DNA of 64,000 nt from Oscillospiraceae bacterium (GCA_031253495.1 JAIRWC010000002.1:29308-93307); one strand, 5' to 3'. Positions 52,327 through 60,693 are shown, numbered from the stretch's first letter. The notes: generated by a model from the letters alone, not told the origin. Numbers and translations are program-made.

Positions 52327-52441
52327 CTGATGCTTGTGGGTGCTATATTACCCTGTAGATTTGGCGCTGTTGTTCTTGAACAGCAACCGTGGACTGAAAA
52401 CCCACCTTTACTTGCAAGGTTATTTTTTATGGGGGCATATT

Positions 52442-53386
52442 ATGTATACGATTGAAAAATTGGAACAAACATTAGACTTATTCACTGCAAAAGATGTAAA
52501 ATGGGATTTAACTTATGATGAAGTAAAATGCGTGATTGATTTGCTCGGTCTTTCGCTTTTAAAAGAGAGAGGCGATTATATGTCTTCCCGTTCAAATGCA
52601 CAAGTCACCGAGATTTGGGGCTATTCGGGCGAAAACAATGCGTGGATAATCCATGTAGATTATGACAGAGATGCTCTTGACGCTTGGAATGATGAACAAT
52701 TCCCCGGTGCAGTTCATTATTTCGAGGTCAACAGGCATAAATTAATCGAAAAAGGCTACAAAATCAGTAATAACGGAACTTACGACCCCTATTTATGGGC
52801 AAGTCTGCAGAATGACGGGATTTACACATACAAAAATGAAAGTGGTTTAGAACTCCAATATCGTAAAGCAATGTATTCCCATGACCTTGTTATTTGTGAT
52901 TGTATAGGAGAACCGACTTTTATTGAAATACCTAACACAATTGACGGAAAAAGTGTAATTAGAATCGGCAAAAAAGCATTTGAGGGTAAGAAAAATCTTA
53001 AAACCGTAATTATTCCCGAAAGCGTAACGGCTATTTCCAAATATGCCTTTACGGACTGTAAAAATTTAGAACAGATTACTTTACCGCAAACACTTGTATC
53101 AATAGGAGCGGGGGCTTTTTTAAGATGTTTAAATCTACATGAAATAATTAATCTTGATTGTGCAGAAAATTTGCTACTCATTGACGAAAAAGCTTTTTTA
53201 CAATGTCCAAAGCTTGAAATGGTTAGCTTACCACGTTCCTTAGAAAAACTTGGATTTGCGGCGTTTGGGTGTGGTTCTAAACTATATTTAGAGAAATATA
53301 ACTATTTTGAAATTAAAGGTTATTTGGATTCAGTTGCTCAAAAATATGCCGAAGAAGTCGGTTTTAAGTTTATTGAAATTAATTAA
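52442..53386 (+). CDS. BspA-type leucine-rich repeat protein (LRR_5), AT-rich
   Basis: 314 residues from ATG 52442 (GGGGGC upstream); the track's start 52334 adds 36 unlikely residues. Residues about 1-165 are unrecognised (TAKDVKWDLTYDEVKCVIDLLGLSL... WGYSGENNAWIIHVDYDRDALDAWNDEQFP). Residues 170-310 are LRR_5 repeats: SVIRIGKKAFEGKKNLKTVIIPESVTAISKYAFTDCKNLEQITLPQTLVSIGAGAF. No signal peptide, so probably cytosolic. Base composition is clearly more AT-rich than its neighbours, and it lies between an IS30 remnant and a tRNA remnant: probably acquired. Confidence 0.85.
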   Translation: MYTIEKLEQTLDLFTAKDVKWDLTYDEVKCVIDLLGLSLLKERGDYMSSRSNAQVTEIWGYSGENNAWIIHVDYDRDALDAWNDEQFPGAVHYFEVNRHKLIEKGYKISNNGTYDPYLWASLQNDGIYTYKNESGLELQYRKAMYSHDLVICDCIGEPTFIEIPNTIDGKSVIRIGKKAFEGKKNLKTVIIPESVTAISKYAFTDCKNLEQITLPQTLVSIGAGAFLRCLNLHEIINLDCAENLLLIDEKAFLQCPKLEMVSLPRSLEKLGFAAFGCGSKLYLEKYNYFEIKGYLDSVAQKYAEEVGFKFIEIN

Positions 53387-53433
53387 TTTTTTGTTCAACT
53401 TTTGTTCAACTCGTTTACTTGAAATAGCTAAAT

Positions 53434-53569
53434 CTGACTAAGTTTTGTTTAATGATAGAATTAACAAAACCGCTTGTAATGCGGATTGTTAGAGAAAGCT
53501 ATAGTCTGCCAAAAGTATGTAACGCCGTTGGGGTGGTAGAGGCCGCTGGTTCAAGTCCAGTCACTCAGA
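53434..53569 (+). pseudogene. Split tRNA-like sequence
   Basis: Separate tRNA parts in order: CTGACTA (53434), a D-arm-like GTTT-AATGATA-GAAT (53447), an anticodon arm CCGC-TTGTAAT-GCGG (53470; anticodon GTA if the loop is 7 bases), then about 60 extra bases, then a perfect T-arm GCTGG-TTCAAGT-CCAGT (53545) and CACTCAGA, which pairs with CTGACTA at 5 of 7 positions. The 3' part is standard; the whole is not a normal tRNA. Reads as a tRNA broken by insertion or recombination. Confidence 0.45.
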
Positions 53570-53603
53570 TATTACAGGCGGTCGATTATTTAAAATGCGA
53601 GAG

Positions 53604-53627
53604 AAGCCCGGCTTTCCCGGGCTTTTT
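53604..53627 (+). terminator. Intrinsic terminator after the tRNA-like sequence
   Basis: AAGCCCGG-CTTTC-CCGGGCTT followed by TTT. Its position 35 bases after the tRNA-like 3' end suits a former tRNA transcription unit. Confidence 0.85.
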
Positions 53628-53747
53628 CGCTGTCGATATAACATACGGTTCGCCGACACCCCGCCGTCTGCGCCGCCTCGTCGGCGAAATTTTGATTAAA
53701 AACGTAAAGTCAGTCACAGAGAACATCGCGCCTGTCAGGGTGCTAAG

Positions 53748-53766
53748 TTTTTTTTTTTTTTTTTTT
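53748..53766 (+). repeat. Run of 19 T upstream of the ECF sigma gene
   Basis: Uninterrupted T19, 63 bases before the sigma ATG, followed by ATTACATATGTAACGTTACGG, which contains two overlapping palindromes (TTACATATGTAA and GTAACGTTAC). Such a tract is prone to slippage; its length may also be an assembly estimate. Confidence 0.8.
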
Positions 53767-53828
53767 CAAACATTTTGAGCGGCTCAATCGTATTACATAT
53801 GTAACGTTACGGAAAGGAACCCAATCTT

Positions 53829-54326
53829 ATGTGGGATAAAGACGAGCTTTCCCGAATATATTCAAGGCAAGCCGAAACCGTTTACCGCGTCTGCTATATG
53901 TTCGTGAAGAACCCGCACGACGCGGAAGACATGACGCACAACGCGTTCGTGAAGCTGATGAACGGTTCAAGCGTCGCTTTCGAGAACGCGGAACACGAGA
54001 AGGCGTGGCTAATCCGGGCGGCGGCGAATATATGCAAGGATTTCCTTAAATCCGCGTGGGCGAAAAGAACGGATATTCCCGAAACGCACCCCGCGCCCCA
54101 AAAACCGGAAAACGAGGCTTTGAGGCAGGTTTTGGCGATGCCGGACAGGTATAAAATCCCGATTTATCTGTTTTATTACGAGGGCTATAAAACCGATGAA
54201 ATCGCCAAAATGCTGGGCAAACCGGCGTCCACGGTTCGCGGGCTTTTACACAGGGGGAGAAAAATATTAAAAATCGAAATGGAGGAAAAATATAATGGAA
54301 AAGAGAGAGCTGATATCGGCGTTTGA
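53829..54326 (+). CDS. ECF-type RNA polymerase sigma factor
   Basis: 165 residues. Sigma region 2 about 8-75 (IYSRQAETVYRVCYMFVKNPHDAEDMTHNAFVKLMNG, KAWLIRAAANICKDFL) and region 4 about 108-155 (VLAMPDRYKIPIYLFYYEGYKTDEIAKMLGKPASTVRGLLHRGRKILK). AAAGGA precedes the ATG. Overlaps the next gene, its likely anti-sigma factor, by 32 bases. Confidence 0.92.
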   Translation: MWDKDELSRIYSRQAETVYRVCYMFVKNPHDAEDMTHNAFVKLMNGSSVAFENAEHEKAWLIRAAANICKDFLKSAWAKRTDIPETHPAPQKPENEALRQVLAMPDRYKIPIYLFYYEGYKTDEIAKMLGKPASTVRGLLHRGRKILKIEMEEKYNGKERADIGV

Positions 54327-56073
54327 TGAAATTACGCCAAGCGAAAGAACGCTTGAAAAAACGCTTAACAAAGCGCTTGACGCGCCGCCGAACGCCGCGC
54401 GGGAACCGTTATGGGAAAAACCCCCGTTAAGGAATTTAATCGCCATCGGAGCCGCCGCGCTTGTGCTTGCGGCGGGGAGCGCGGTCGCTTACAACGCGCT
54501 CGTCACGGACGGCGCGGTCGTCGGGGACGGCGCGGTCGTCGGAATATCGGGCGCGGCGACGGGCGATAGAGACGCCGCGGGCGTTTCAACGTCGGCGAAT
54601 TGGGGAAACACGGCGGGCAATCTCGCCAACTGCGGTTGGATAGCCAAGGACGGCGACGGGGTTTATCGCGCGGAATACGAAATGGGCGTCGACTTTGAGG
54701 GGCGCGGCATTGTCGAAAGCGTCGGGCTGGCGAAGTACGGCGACGAGTCCGGGGCGCGGCTTTTAGACAGGGCCGCGGACATTCAAAGCCTTAACGCGCC
54801 CGGCGACGGATGGATATATTATTGTCGGCGTACCGAAACCCCCGCGGAAGACGGCGTGTATAAAATCCGCGCGGACGGAACGGGGCTGACCCGACTCGCG
54901 GGCGGTTTTGTCAGGCAGCAAAAAATTTATGTCATAGACGGTTGGGTGTATTACGCGCTGATGGACGGAATTTATAAAACGAGCGCCGACGGCGGGGAAA
55001 CCGTCTTTCTCGCGGAGTTGACGGAACCTTGGGGTTCAGGGGGGATAACGGGCGTTTACGACGGATGGATTTATTACGGCGACTATGACCTTTATAAGCA
55101 CATGGCGGAAAATCCCGGCAACTACACCCCGCATGAAGACGGTTTCGGATATTCGTATGACGGATTATGCGGGGACATACACTGGGATTTAAACAAGGTG
55201 CGGCTCGACGGTTCCGGGGGAACGAAAATAAAGCCGGTCGACGGGGCGTATAACGGCGAGCTTTTTAATCCCGTTTTCATTGACGGCTGGTGTTATTTTG
55301 CGGCGAGGGACGATTACGGCTACGCCCTTTTCAGAATGAGGGAGGACGGTTCGGAGTTTGCCCGCGTATTGGACCAATCCGAAAGGACGGACGCGTTTTT
55401 TAACGAGCGTTATGACGAAATAACGGCGGCGGAGAGAAACATCGGTTCTTTCGCAAGGTTTAACAATTTGAAAAGTTATATCGTTGACGGGGGATATATT
55501 TACGCGGCTTTTGACGACGGGTCTTTCTACCGTCGGCTTGAAACCGACGGAAGCGACATTATCGAAATGGCGGGTCCCGACGCTTACGTTGACGACCGCG
55601 TCGGTATCGAATCCTTGAATATCATAGACGGGGAACTGTTCTACAGGGTGATTGACAATAACGTCAATGAAGCCCGCGTAGAGTCCCTTCCCGTAAACGC
55701 GGCGGATAAGTTGGCTTGGCCCGCAAACGGCGGCGTAATCCGGGGATTTGGCGGCTCCCGCTCCCATAACGGAATTGACATATCCGCCGATTACGGGGCG
55801 GCGATATTCGCGGCGCAGGACGGCGTGGTGGTGCTTGCGGAATACAATTATTACAATTACGGGCACACCGTGATAATCAAGCACGACGAAACAATCGAGA
55901 CGCTGTACGCCCATTGCGGCGAGTTGCTCGTAAACAGCGGGGATTACGTTACGCGAGGGCAAAAAATAGCGGAAGTCGGGGCGACGGGGTATACGGAGTC
56001 GGAGGAACCATGTTTGCATTTTGAAGTGAAGCACGGCGAAACGCGCCTTAATCCCATGGACTATTTAAGTTAA
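54295..56073 (+). CDS. Anti-sigma-like membrane protein fused to a DUF5050-like domain and an M23 domain
   Basis: 592 residues. Cytosolic start about 1-42 (MEKRELISAFDEITPSERTLEKTLNKALD), one membrane helix (LIAIGAAALVLAAGSAVAYNALV, about 44-66), an outer DUF5050-like propeller with repeated DGWIYY (GDGWIYYCRR, DGWVYYALMDGIYK, DGWIYYGDYDLYK), then an M23 (LytM) domain about 480-592: RSHNGIDIS, LYAHCGEL, CLHFEVKHG. The zinc ligands His/Asp and last His are kept, but the first His of HxH is Cys. GGAGG lies 8 bases before the ATG. It may sense the wall and release the sigma factor; that is inference. Confidence 0.82.
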   Translation: MEKRELISAFDEITPSERTLEKTLNKALDAPPNAAREPLWEKPPLRNLIAIGAAALVLAAGSAVAYNALVTDGAVVGDGAVVGISGAATGDRDAAGVSTSANWGNTAGNLANCGWIAKDGDGVYRAEYEMGVDFEGRGIVESVGLAKYGDESGARLLDRAADIQSLNAPGDGWIYYCRRTETPAEDGVYKIRADGTGLTRLAGGFVRQQKIYVIDGWVYYALMDGIYKTSADGGETVFLAELTEPWGSGGITGVYDGWIYYGDYDLYKHMAENPGNYTPHEDGFGYSYDGLCGDIHWDLNKVRLDGSGGTKIKPVDGAYNGELFNPVFIDGWCYFAARDDYGYALFRMREDGSEFARVLDQSERTDAFFNERYDEITAAERNIGSFARFNNLKSYIVDGGYIYAAFDDGSFYRRLETDGSDIIEMAGPDAYVDDRVGIESLNIIDGELFYRVIDNNVNEARVESLPVNAADKLAWPANGGVIRGFGGSRSHNGIDISADYGAAIFAAQDGVVVLAEYNYYNYGHTVIIKHDETIETLYAHCGELLVNSGDYVTRGQKIAEVGATGYTESEEPCLHFEVKHGETRLNPMDYLS

Positions 56074-56141
56074 TTTTACGTCGTCCGCGCGGCGCGTAAC
56101 CCAACCGTGCCCCGCGCCTTTAAAGGTTGCGGGACGGCGCG

Positions 56142-56188
56142 GCCCCGTATAAATTCAAAACGCGAAGCGTCTTGGATTTATACGGGGC
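56142..56188. repeat. Intergenic palindrome family, copy 3 / bidirectional terminator
   Basis: GCCCCGTATAAATTCAAAACGC-GAA-GCGTCTTGGATTTATACGGGGC: 22-bp stem with one wobble and one mismatch, lying between convergent genes and including the last codons of the epimerase gene. Core AAATTCAAAACGCGAAGC equals copy 1. Confidence 0.65.
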
Positions 56189-57350
56189 TTTGGTTTTCAA
56201 TCGCTTTCAGGCACATCCTGCCGTTGTGGTAAGGGCACTTCCATTCGTCGACGACGGGCATTTCCGCCGGAACGCCGTTCGCGCCGACCTGCGGGAGCCA
56301 TTCCCCGCCTTCGCGGGGGTCGATAATCTCCGACTTGATATATTCCCATAAAGCCTTTGCCCTTTCCAAAAAACGCCGCTCACCGTAAAGGCGGTACGCG
56401 TCGAGGAAGCCGACGAGCGCCTCCGCCTCGACCCACCAAACCCGCGCCGTATTAACGACGCCGTCGTCATTTTCATAATTCATCGCGACGCCGTCAAAAG
56501 CCGTTTCGTATATGTTTTCGGCGAGGGCGCGGTTCATCGCCCGAACGTTCTCCGCCAGCCCGCCCGGCAAAACGCCCCCCGCTACGTCCAACGCCCTGCC
56601 GGCGAGCCAAGCCGCTTCGATATCATGCCCATAAGAGTGGATGTTCCCCTTGGCGTTCATACGCTTATCGAAAAACACCCGCAGCCGGCGGTTCGCTTTA
56701 TCATAAATCTTGTCGTAAGTCAGCGACAGAAGGAACTCAAGGCGCCCGGCCACGCGGGCGTCTTTGCAAACGCGGTACAGCTCCGTATACGCCTCGATAA
56801 GATGCAAAACCGTGTTCATGGTCTTTTCGGCCGTTATGCCGTTTTCCGAAAGCTCGTCGTTTTCGCGGTCGCGCCAATCCCGCTCGCAGGCCTCGCGGTA
56901 AGAAACGCCGTCCGCCAATTTCTCCTCGACGACGCCGAACAGCTCCATAGCCAAGTCCAAAGCGGCTTGAACGCCGGACGCGTCGTAATAACTCGCGAGG
57001 GCGTAAATAAAAAACGCGTGGCAATACCCGTGCTTCATCGTTTCGGCGGGCTTTCCGTCGAATTTTACGGACCAGTAAACGCCGCCGTATTCGCGGTCAA
57101 GATAACTCCTCGCCGCGAAATCGTAACAATGCCGCGCCATTTCAAGGCACGCGGGAATTTTCAGGGCGAGGTAACAGTTTGAGTAAAACCACAAAATCCG
57201 CGAATGGAGGACGGCGCCCTTATCGTATTTCTTGTCGGGCTTCAAATCGCGGCCCACGTACCCGTAAAAACCGCCGTTTTCATAATCGGCGAGACCGTTC
57301 CAAAACGGGATGATACGGTTTATCAGTTCGCTTTTTATCTCATCGTACAT
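56178..57350 (-). CDS. N-acylglucosamine/cellobiose 2-epimerase family protein
   Basis: 390 residues of the AGE superfamily (alpha/alpha-barrel). YENGGFYGYVGRDLKPD, KGAVLHSRILWFYS, MKHGYCHAFFIYALASYY, GITAEKTMNTVLHLIEAYTELYRV, HSYGHDIEAAWLAGRAL, VWWVEAEALVGFLDAYRL and the closing PVVDEWKCPYHNGRMCLK give the conserved Arg/His set of cellobiose 2-epimerases. Converts glucose ends of disaccharides to mannose; cytosolic. GAAAAG precedes the ATG. Sits 15 bases after DUF1015. Confidence 0.88.
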   Translation of the reverse strand: MYDEIKSELINRIIPFWNGLADYENGGFYGYVGRDLKPDKKYDKGAVLHSRILWFYSNCYLALKIPACLEMARHCYDFAARSYLDREYGGVYWSVKFDGKPAETMKHGYCHAFFIYALASYYDASGVQAALDLAMELFGVVEEKLADGVSYREACERDWRDRENDELSENGITAEKTMNTVLHLIEAYTELYRVCKDARVAGRLEFLLSLTYDKIYDKANRRLRVFFDKRMNAKGNIHSYGHDIEAAWLAGRALDVAGGVLPGGLAENVRAMNRALAENIYETAFDGVAMNYENDDGVVNTARVWWVEAEALVGFLDAYRLYGERRFLERAKALWEYIKSEIIDPREGGEWLPQVGANGVPAEMPVVDEWKCPYHNGRMCLKAIENQSPV

Positions 57351-57365
57351 ATCTTTTCCTTAAAG

Positions 57366-58661
57366 TCATTTGAAAATTCTGTTCATTACCAGCCCCGTCG
57401 CCGGTTTCGGGTAAAAATACGTGGATTTTTGCGGCATTTTCCCCCCCGTAAGCGCGACGTTACGGATTTCGCTCACGCGGGTGGGGTTAAGCAGGAAACA
57501 GCAGTCCGCCCGTTTGCCGTCCACCGCCGAAACGGCCTCCTCCGCGTTCCCCGTATAAGTCAGGTTAATCTGCGCCGCCATATTTTCTTTATCTATCCCG
57601 AGTATATTTTCCAAAATCAGCGAATGTAAGACGCTGACGTCAAGATTGCGAAGACAGTCGTGCGCGCCGGGCAAAAGCGCCGCCATTATGTCCGGGTTTT
57701 TCAACACCATAAGGGTGTGGCCGCCGTCCCCCCCGAACAAAACGAAGGCGTTTTTCCCGCTTTTACAGGCTTCATACGAGCTTGCCGCGGCTTGAACGCC
57801 GTTAAGGCCGGGTGTAACGTCGAAATATTCGGAACACCTCGCGATAAATTCCCCGCGGTTATAGTGCGGCAAATCCCGGACTATCCTGTGCGTCGGAAGC
57901 ACGACCAGCCCCGGGTTCTCAAGATTTACCAGCATCATGGGGATAAAACCGGACGTGCCTATGTCAACCTTGTTTTCCCTGACGAAGTTCAGGTATTCCA
58001 GGGCGGTTTCATAACGGTGATGCCCGTCGGCGATAAACAGTTTTTTGTTGGCCATTTTCGCGGTAACGGCGGCGAGCGTTTTCTCGTCCCAGACCCGCCA
58101 CAGCTTATGCGTTACCCCGCCTTTGTCGGTGAACGCGCCGTCCGGCTCCCCCGAGCTCGCTTGGTCTATCAGGGCGTAAACGCCGCCGTCCTCGTCGGAG
58201 TACAGCGAGTATACGTGGCTGAAATTACAGCCCGTCGCCGTCATAAGGTTAAACCTGTCGGTCTTATCCTTTGAAAGCGTTTCCTCGTGCGGCAAAATAA
58301 CCCCCTTTTCAAATTTTTCCAGTTTGACGAGCGCGATAAAGCCTTTCAGGCGGTACCACCCGCCGTCATGTTTGAAAGTCATCTCATAAACATAGAAATT
58401 TTCCCCGCGGTCTTCCGCCAGCACGCCTTTTGCCAGCCAGTTGTTCAAACAGGTTCGCGCCGCGCCGTAAGCGTCGTAATTCTCGGGGCTCGCGCTCGGG
58501 GGGTTCGGCAGCTCCAGCCGGATAATATTATTCGGGTTCATGTCGAGGAACGCCCGCCTTTCCGCGTCGCTGACAATGTCGTAGGGAGGGCAGCACAACT
58601 GTGCCAAATCCCCCGCCGCCGCCGAATAGCGCAACCCCTTAAACGCCTTTACATCCGCCAT
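57366..58661 (-). CDS. DUF1015 (SerK-like) family protein
   Basis: 431 residues from ATG 58661 (AGGAGAAAAATC upstream); the track start 58694 is too early. MADVKAFKGLRYS, LCCPPYDIVSDAERRAFLDMNPNNIIRLELP, ILPHEETLSKDKTDRFNLM and KLFIADGHHRYETALEYLNF are the family marks; GHHRYETA contains the SbnI/SerK ParB-like kinase residues. Family members include an archaeal ADP- or ATP-dependent serine kinase, so a free-serine kinase role is possible but unproven. The mRNA leader holds two strong hairpins. Confidence 0.85.
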   Translation of the reverse strand: MADVKAFKGLRYSAAAGDLAQLCCPPYDIVSDAERRAFLDMNPNNIIRLELPNPPSASPENYDAYGAARTCLNNWLAKGVLAEDRGENFYVYEMTFKHDGGWYRLKGFIALVKLEKFEKGVILPHEETLSKDKTDRFNLMTATGCNFSHVYSLYSDEDGGVYALIDQASSGEPDGAFTDKGGVTHKLWRVWDEKTLAAVTAKMANKKLFIADGHHRYETALEYLNFVRENKVDIGTSGFIPMMLVNLENPGLVVLPTHRIVRDLPHYNRGEFIARCSEYFDVTPGLNGVQAAASSYEACKSGKNAFVLFGGDGGHTLMVLKNPDIMAALLPGAHDCLRNLDVSVLHSLILENILGIDKENMAAQINLTYTGNAEEAVSAVDGKRADCCFLLNPTRVSEIRNVALTGGKMPQKSTYFYPKPATGLVMNRIFK

Positions 58662-58684
58662 GATTTTTCTCCTTTCGGTATTCA

Positions 58685-58716
58685 CCCTGTTCACCGTTTA
58701 AAAACGGAGAACAGGG
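58685..58716 (-). other. Leader hairpin 2 of DUF1015
   Basis: CCCTGTTC-A-CCGTTT-AA-AAACGG-A-GAACAGGG: 14 pairs with one A-A mismatch and a two-base loop, ending about 24 bases before the DUF1015 start codon, just before its ribosome site. Confidence 0.8.
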
Positions 58717-58722
58717 TTTGCC

Positions 58723-58764
58723 GCGATACTGTTTTTGCGCCCGCGGGCGCAAAAACAGTATCGC
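58723..58764. other. Perfect 42-bp palindrome in the DUF1015 leader
   Basis: GCGATACTGTTTTTGCGCCCG followed by its exact reverse complement, no spacer. Centre GCGCCCGCGGGCGC is flanked by T5 and A5, as in a bidirectional terminator. By the promoter at 58775-58803, the minus-strand transcript would begin about 4 bases before it. Confidence 0.95.
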
Positions 58765-58774
58765 ATATACGGCA

Positions 58775-58803
58775 ATTATAACATATTTTGTTTCATTTGT
58801 TAA
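58775..58803 (-). promoter_or_regulatory. Promoter of DUF1015-epimerase
   Basis: On the minus strand TTAACA, 17 bases, TATAAT; predicted start point about 58768, directly before the 42-bp palindrome. Confidence 0.75.
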
Positions 58804-58850
58804 TGTTTTTTGAAAAATTATTAAGATTTTTTTAATTTTCGCCGCCATTG

Positions 58851-58879
58851 TTGCGGTACGGTTAAAAACGTGGTATAAT
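58851..58879 (+). promoter_or_regulatory. Promoter of the LTA synthase-like gene
   Basis: TTGCGG, 17 bases, TATAAT, 57 bases before the ATG at 58936. Divergent from the DUF1015 promoter. Confidence 0.7.
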
Positions 58880-58935
58880 GGGTTACGAGATGTTCGCCGG
58901 CGTCCGTCGGCGGGAAGACAATCGCGAGGTACGGT

Positions 58936-60693
58936 ATGAAACCGATTGCGGCAATCAAAAAAATAAGAGCCGATAACGCCAATCGCCACATCCGCTTGAA
59001 AATAGCGCTGTTGGCGCTGTTTCCGCTGTTTTTGACCCTGACGACGGAGGCGGCCCATTTGAACAGCTTTTTCGCTTTGCTGAAATTTATGGCGGGCAAG
59101 CCGAGCGTGATATTTTTTGACGTGCTCATAATATCCTTGATGTACGCCGCTTTCCTTTTGCTTTCGAGGAGCGCGTTCGTTTCGGTCGCCGTTTGTTCGT
59201 GTATGTTCTATATATTCTCGTTTGTCGAGTTTTTCAAGTACGAGTCGAACGGGATGCATTTCAACATCTCCGATATGATGATGACCGCCAATGTCGGCGA
59301 CATCGCGAAATTTACCAGCTTTCGCTTTACGGCGGGGCTTGTCTTGACTTTCCTCGCGCTTTTCGCGTACGCGGCGGTCGTGTTTCTGCTTAACGTGAAA
59401 TTATCCGTGAGGAAGAGGACCGGCGTTGTTTCGGGGGTTTGCGCGTTATCCGCCTTTATGTCGTTTTTCGCGTTGAAGCCTGTTTGCGACAGGGTTTACG
59501 CCTTTTTTGAGGTAAACGCGGGGGAGGATTATAACCTGTTCGTGTCGGACGAAAAGTTTAAAGACAACATGTTAATCGCCGACATAGCCGTGTCCGTTTC
59601 AAAGCAGTTCGAGCATATATTGAGCGCGCCCGAGGAATACGGTATGGAAACCATTGACGCCATTTTGGGGAGCGGCGCGGAATACGCCCCCGAAATCGGC
59701 GAAAAACCCGACGTTATAGTCATAATGTGCGAAAGTTATTCCGATTTGCGCCTCGTCGACGGGGTAAGCGTCCCCGGCGGCGTTTATGCCTCGTTTGACG
59801 CGGTGGCCGAAAAGAGCTTTTCGGGCAGGGCGATTGTCCCCACGCTCGGAAACGGAACGGTGCGAACCGAATTCGAGCTGATGTTCGGGCTTCCGGTAAA
59901 GTCGCTTAACAACAGCTTTCTTCCGCATTATCTGCTTAAAGCGGACGGCGTGACGGAAGAAACCTTCGCGAAACACTATAAGGACGCGGGGTATTCCGCC
60001 TATTATCTGCACCCGTACAAACCGTATTTCTACGGCCGCGAAAAGATTTATTCCGAATACGGGTTCGACCGGCTTTTGTTCTTGGACGATTTTGACGTCG
60101 AACCGTCGTATTTCTTCAATTATTACGACGACGCGACCGTCTTTAACCAAATTCTCTCGCTGCTTGACGAAAGCGACTCGCCTTCTTATATACACGCCAC
60201 GACCATCCAAAACCACAAGCCTTACGCGCACGAGGACTTTGACGGAACGGACATGGATTATTATTACGCGGGGATAGAGAAAACCGGCGACGCCCTTTTG
60301 GACTTTTACGACGCGATAAGCGAACGCGAAAGACCCGCGATTGTCCTGTTTATGGGGGACCATTTCCCGTTTTTCGGGATTGAGAGCGACATATACAGGG
60401 AGGCGGGGATTAACGCCGGGAACTGCGCGGTTTTATACGAACAGACTTATCTCGTTTTCTCCAATTTTGACGCGGACCTCGGCGTTATGCCGGACGGGGT
60501 CGTTTCGGCGTTCTATCTGCCCCATCTGTTAAGCGCCGCGATTAACGGCGCGAACGGCGACTTTATTCCGGCGATGTTGGCGAAGATGCTTGAAACCCCC
60601 GTTTACACCGATGCGGGAGCGTATGCGAAGGAGGACGGGGAATTGGATATGCTCGCTTATGACAGAACCGTCGGGGACAGATATTCGGAATAG
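58936..60693 (+). CDS. LTA synthase family sulfatase-like protein
   Basis: 585 residues. About five membrane helices in the first 190 residues (IALLALFPLFLTLTT, SVIFFDVLIISLMYAAFLLL, FVSVAVCSCMFYIFSFVEFF, AGLVLTFLALFAYAAVVFLL, GVCALSAFMSFFAL), then an outer alkaline-phosphatase fold: DVIVIMCESYSDLR, nucleophile Thr in PTLGNGTVRTEFELMFGLP (about 306), YYLHPYKPYFYGREKIYSEYGFDRLLF, VLFMGDHFPFFG. Transfers glycerolphosphate or related groups to lipid or glycan carriers. TGAAAGG-like ribosome site weak (GAGGTACGG). Confidence 0.9.
   Translation: MKPIAAIKKIRADNANRHIRLKIALLALFPLFLTLTTEAAHLNSFFALLKFMAGKPSVIFFDVLIISLMYAAFLLLSRSAFVSVAVCSCMFYIFSFVEFFKYESNGMHFNISDMMMTANVGDIAKFTSFRFTAGLVLTFLALFAYAAVVFLLNVKLSVRKRTGVVSGVCALSAFMSFFALKPVCDRVYAFFEVNAGEDYNLFVSDEKFKDNMLIADIAVSVSKQFEHILSAPEEYGMETIDAILGSGAEYAPEIGEKPDVIVIMCESYSDLRLVDGVSVPGGVYASFDAVAEKSFSGRAIVPTLGNGTVRTEFELMFGLPVKSLNNSFLPHYLLKADGVTEETFAKHYKDAGYSAYYLHPYKPYFYGREKIYSEYGFDRLLFLDDFDVEPSYFFNYYDDATVFNQILSLLDESDSPSYIHATTIQNHKPYAHEDFDGTDMDYYYAGIEKTGDALLDFYDAISERERPAIVLFMGDHFPFFGIESDIYREAGINAGNCAVLYEQTYLVFSNFDADLGVMPDGVVSAFYLPHLLSAAINGANGDFIPAMLAKMLETPVYTDAGAYAKEDGELDMLAYDRTVGDRYSE

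Noticed and set aside
52063-52455. 130-aa ORF as a complete gene
   Set aside because: Only the first part matches IS30 transposase; ends are missing and the tail is unrelated, so it is a relic.
53434-53569. Group I intron in a tRNA
   Set aside because: The insert is only about 60 bases, far too short for a group I intron core, and the D/acceptor parts are poor.
53452-53778. 108-aa ORF
   Set aside because: Runs through the tRNA-like sequence, the terminator and the T19 tract; no protein signature.
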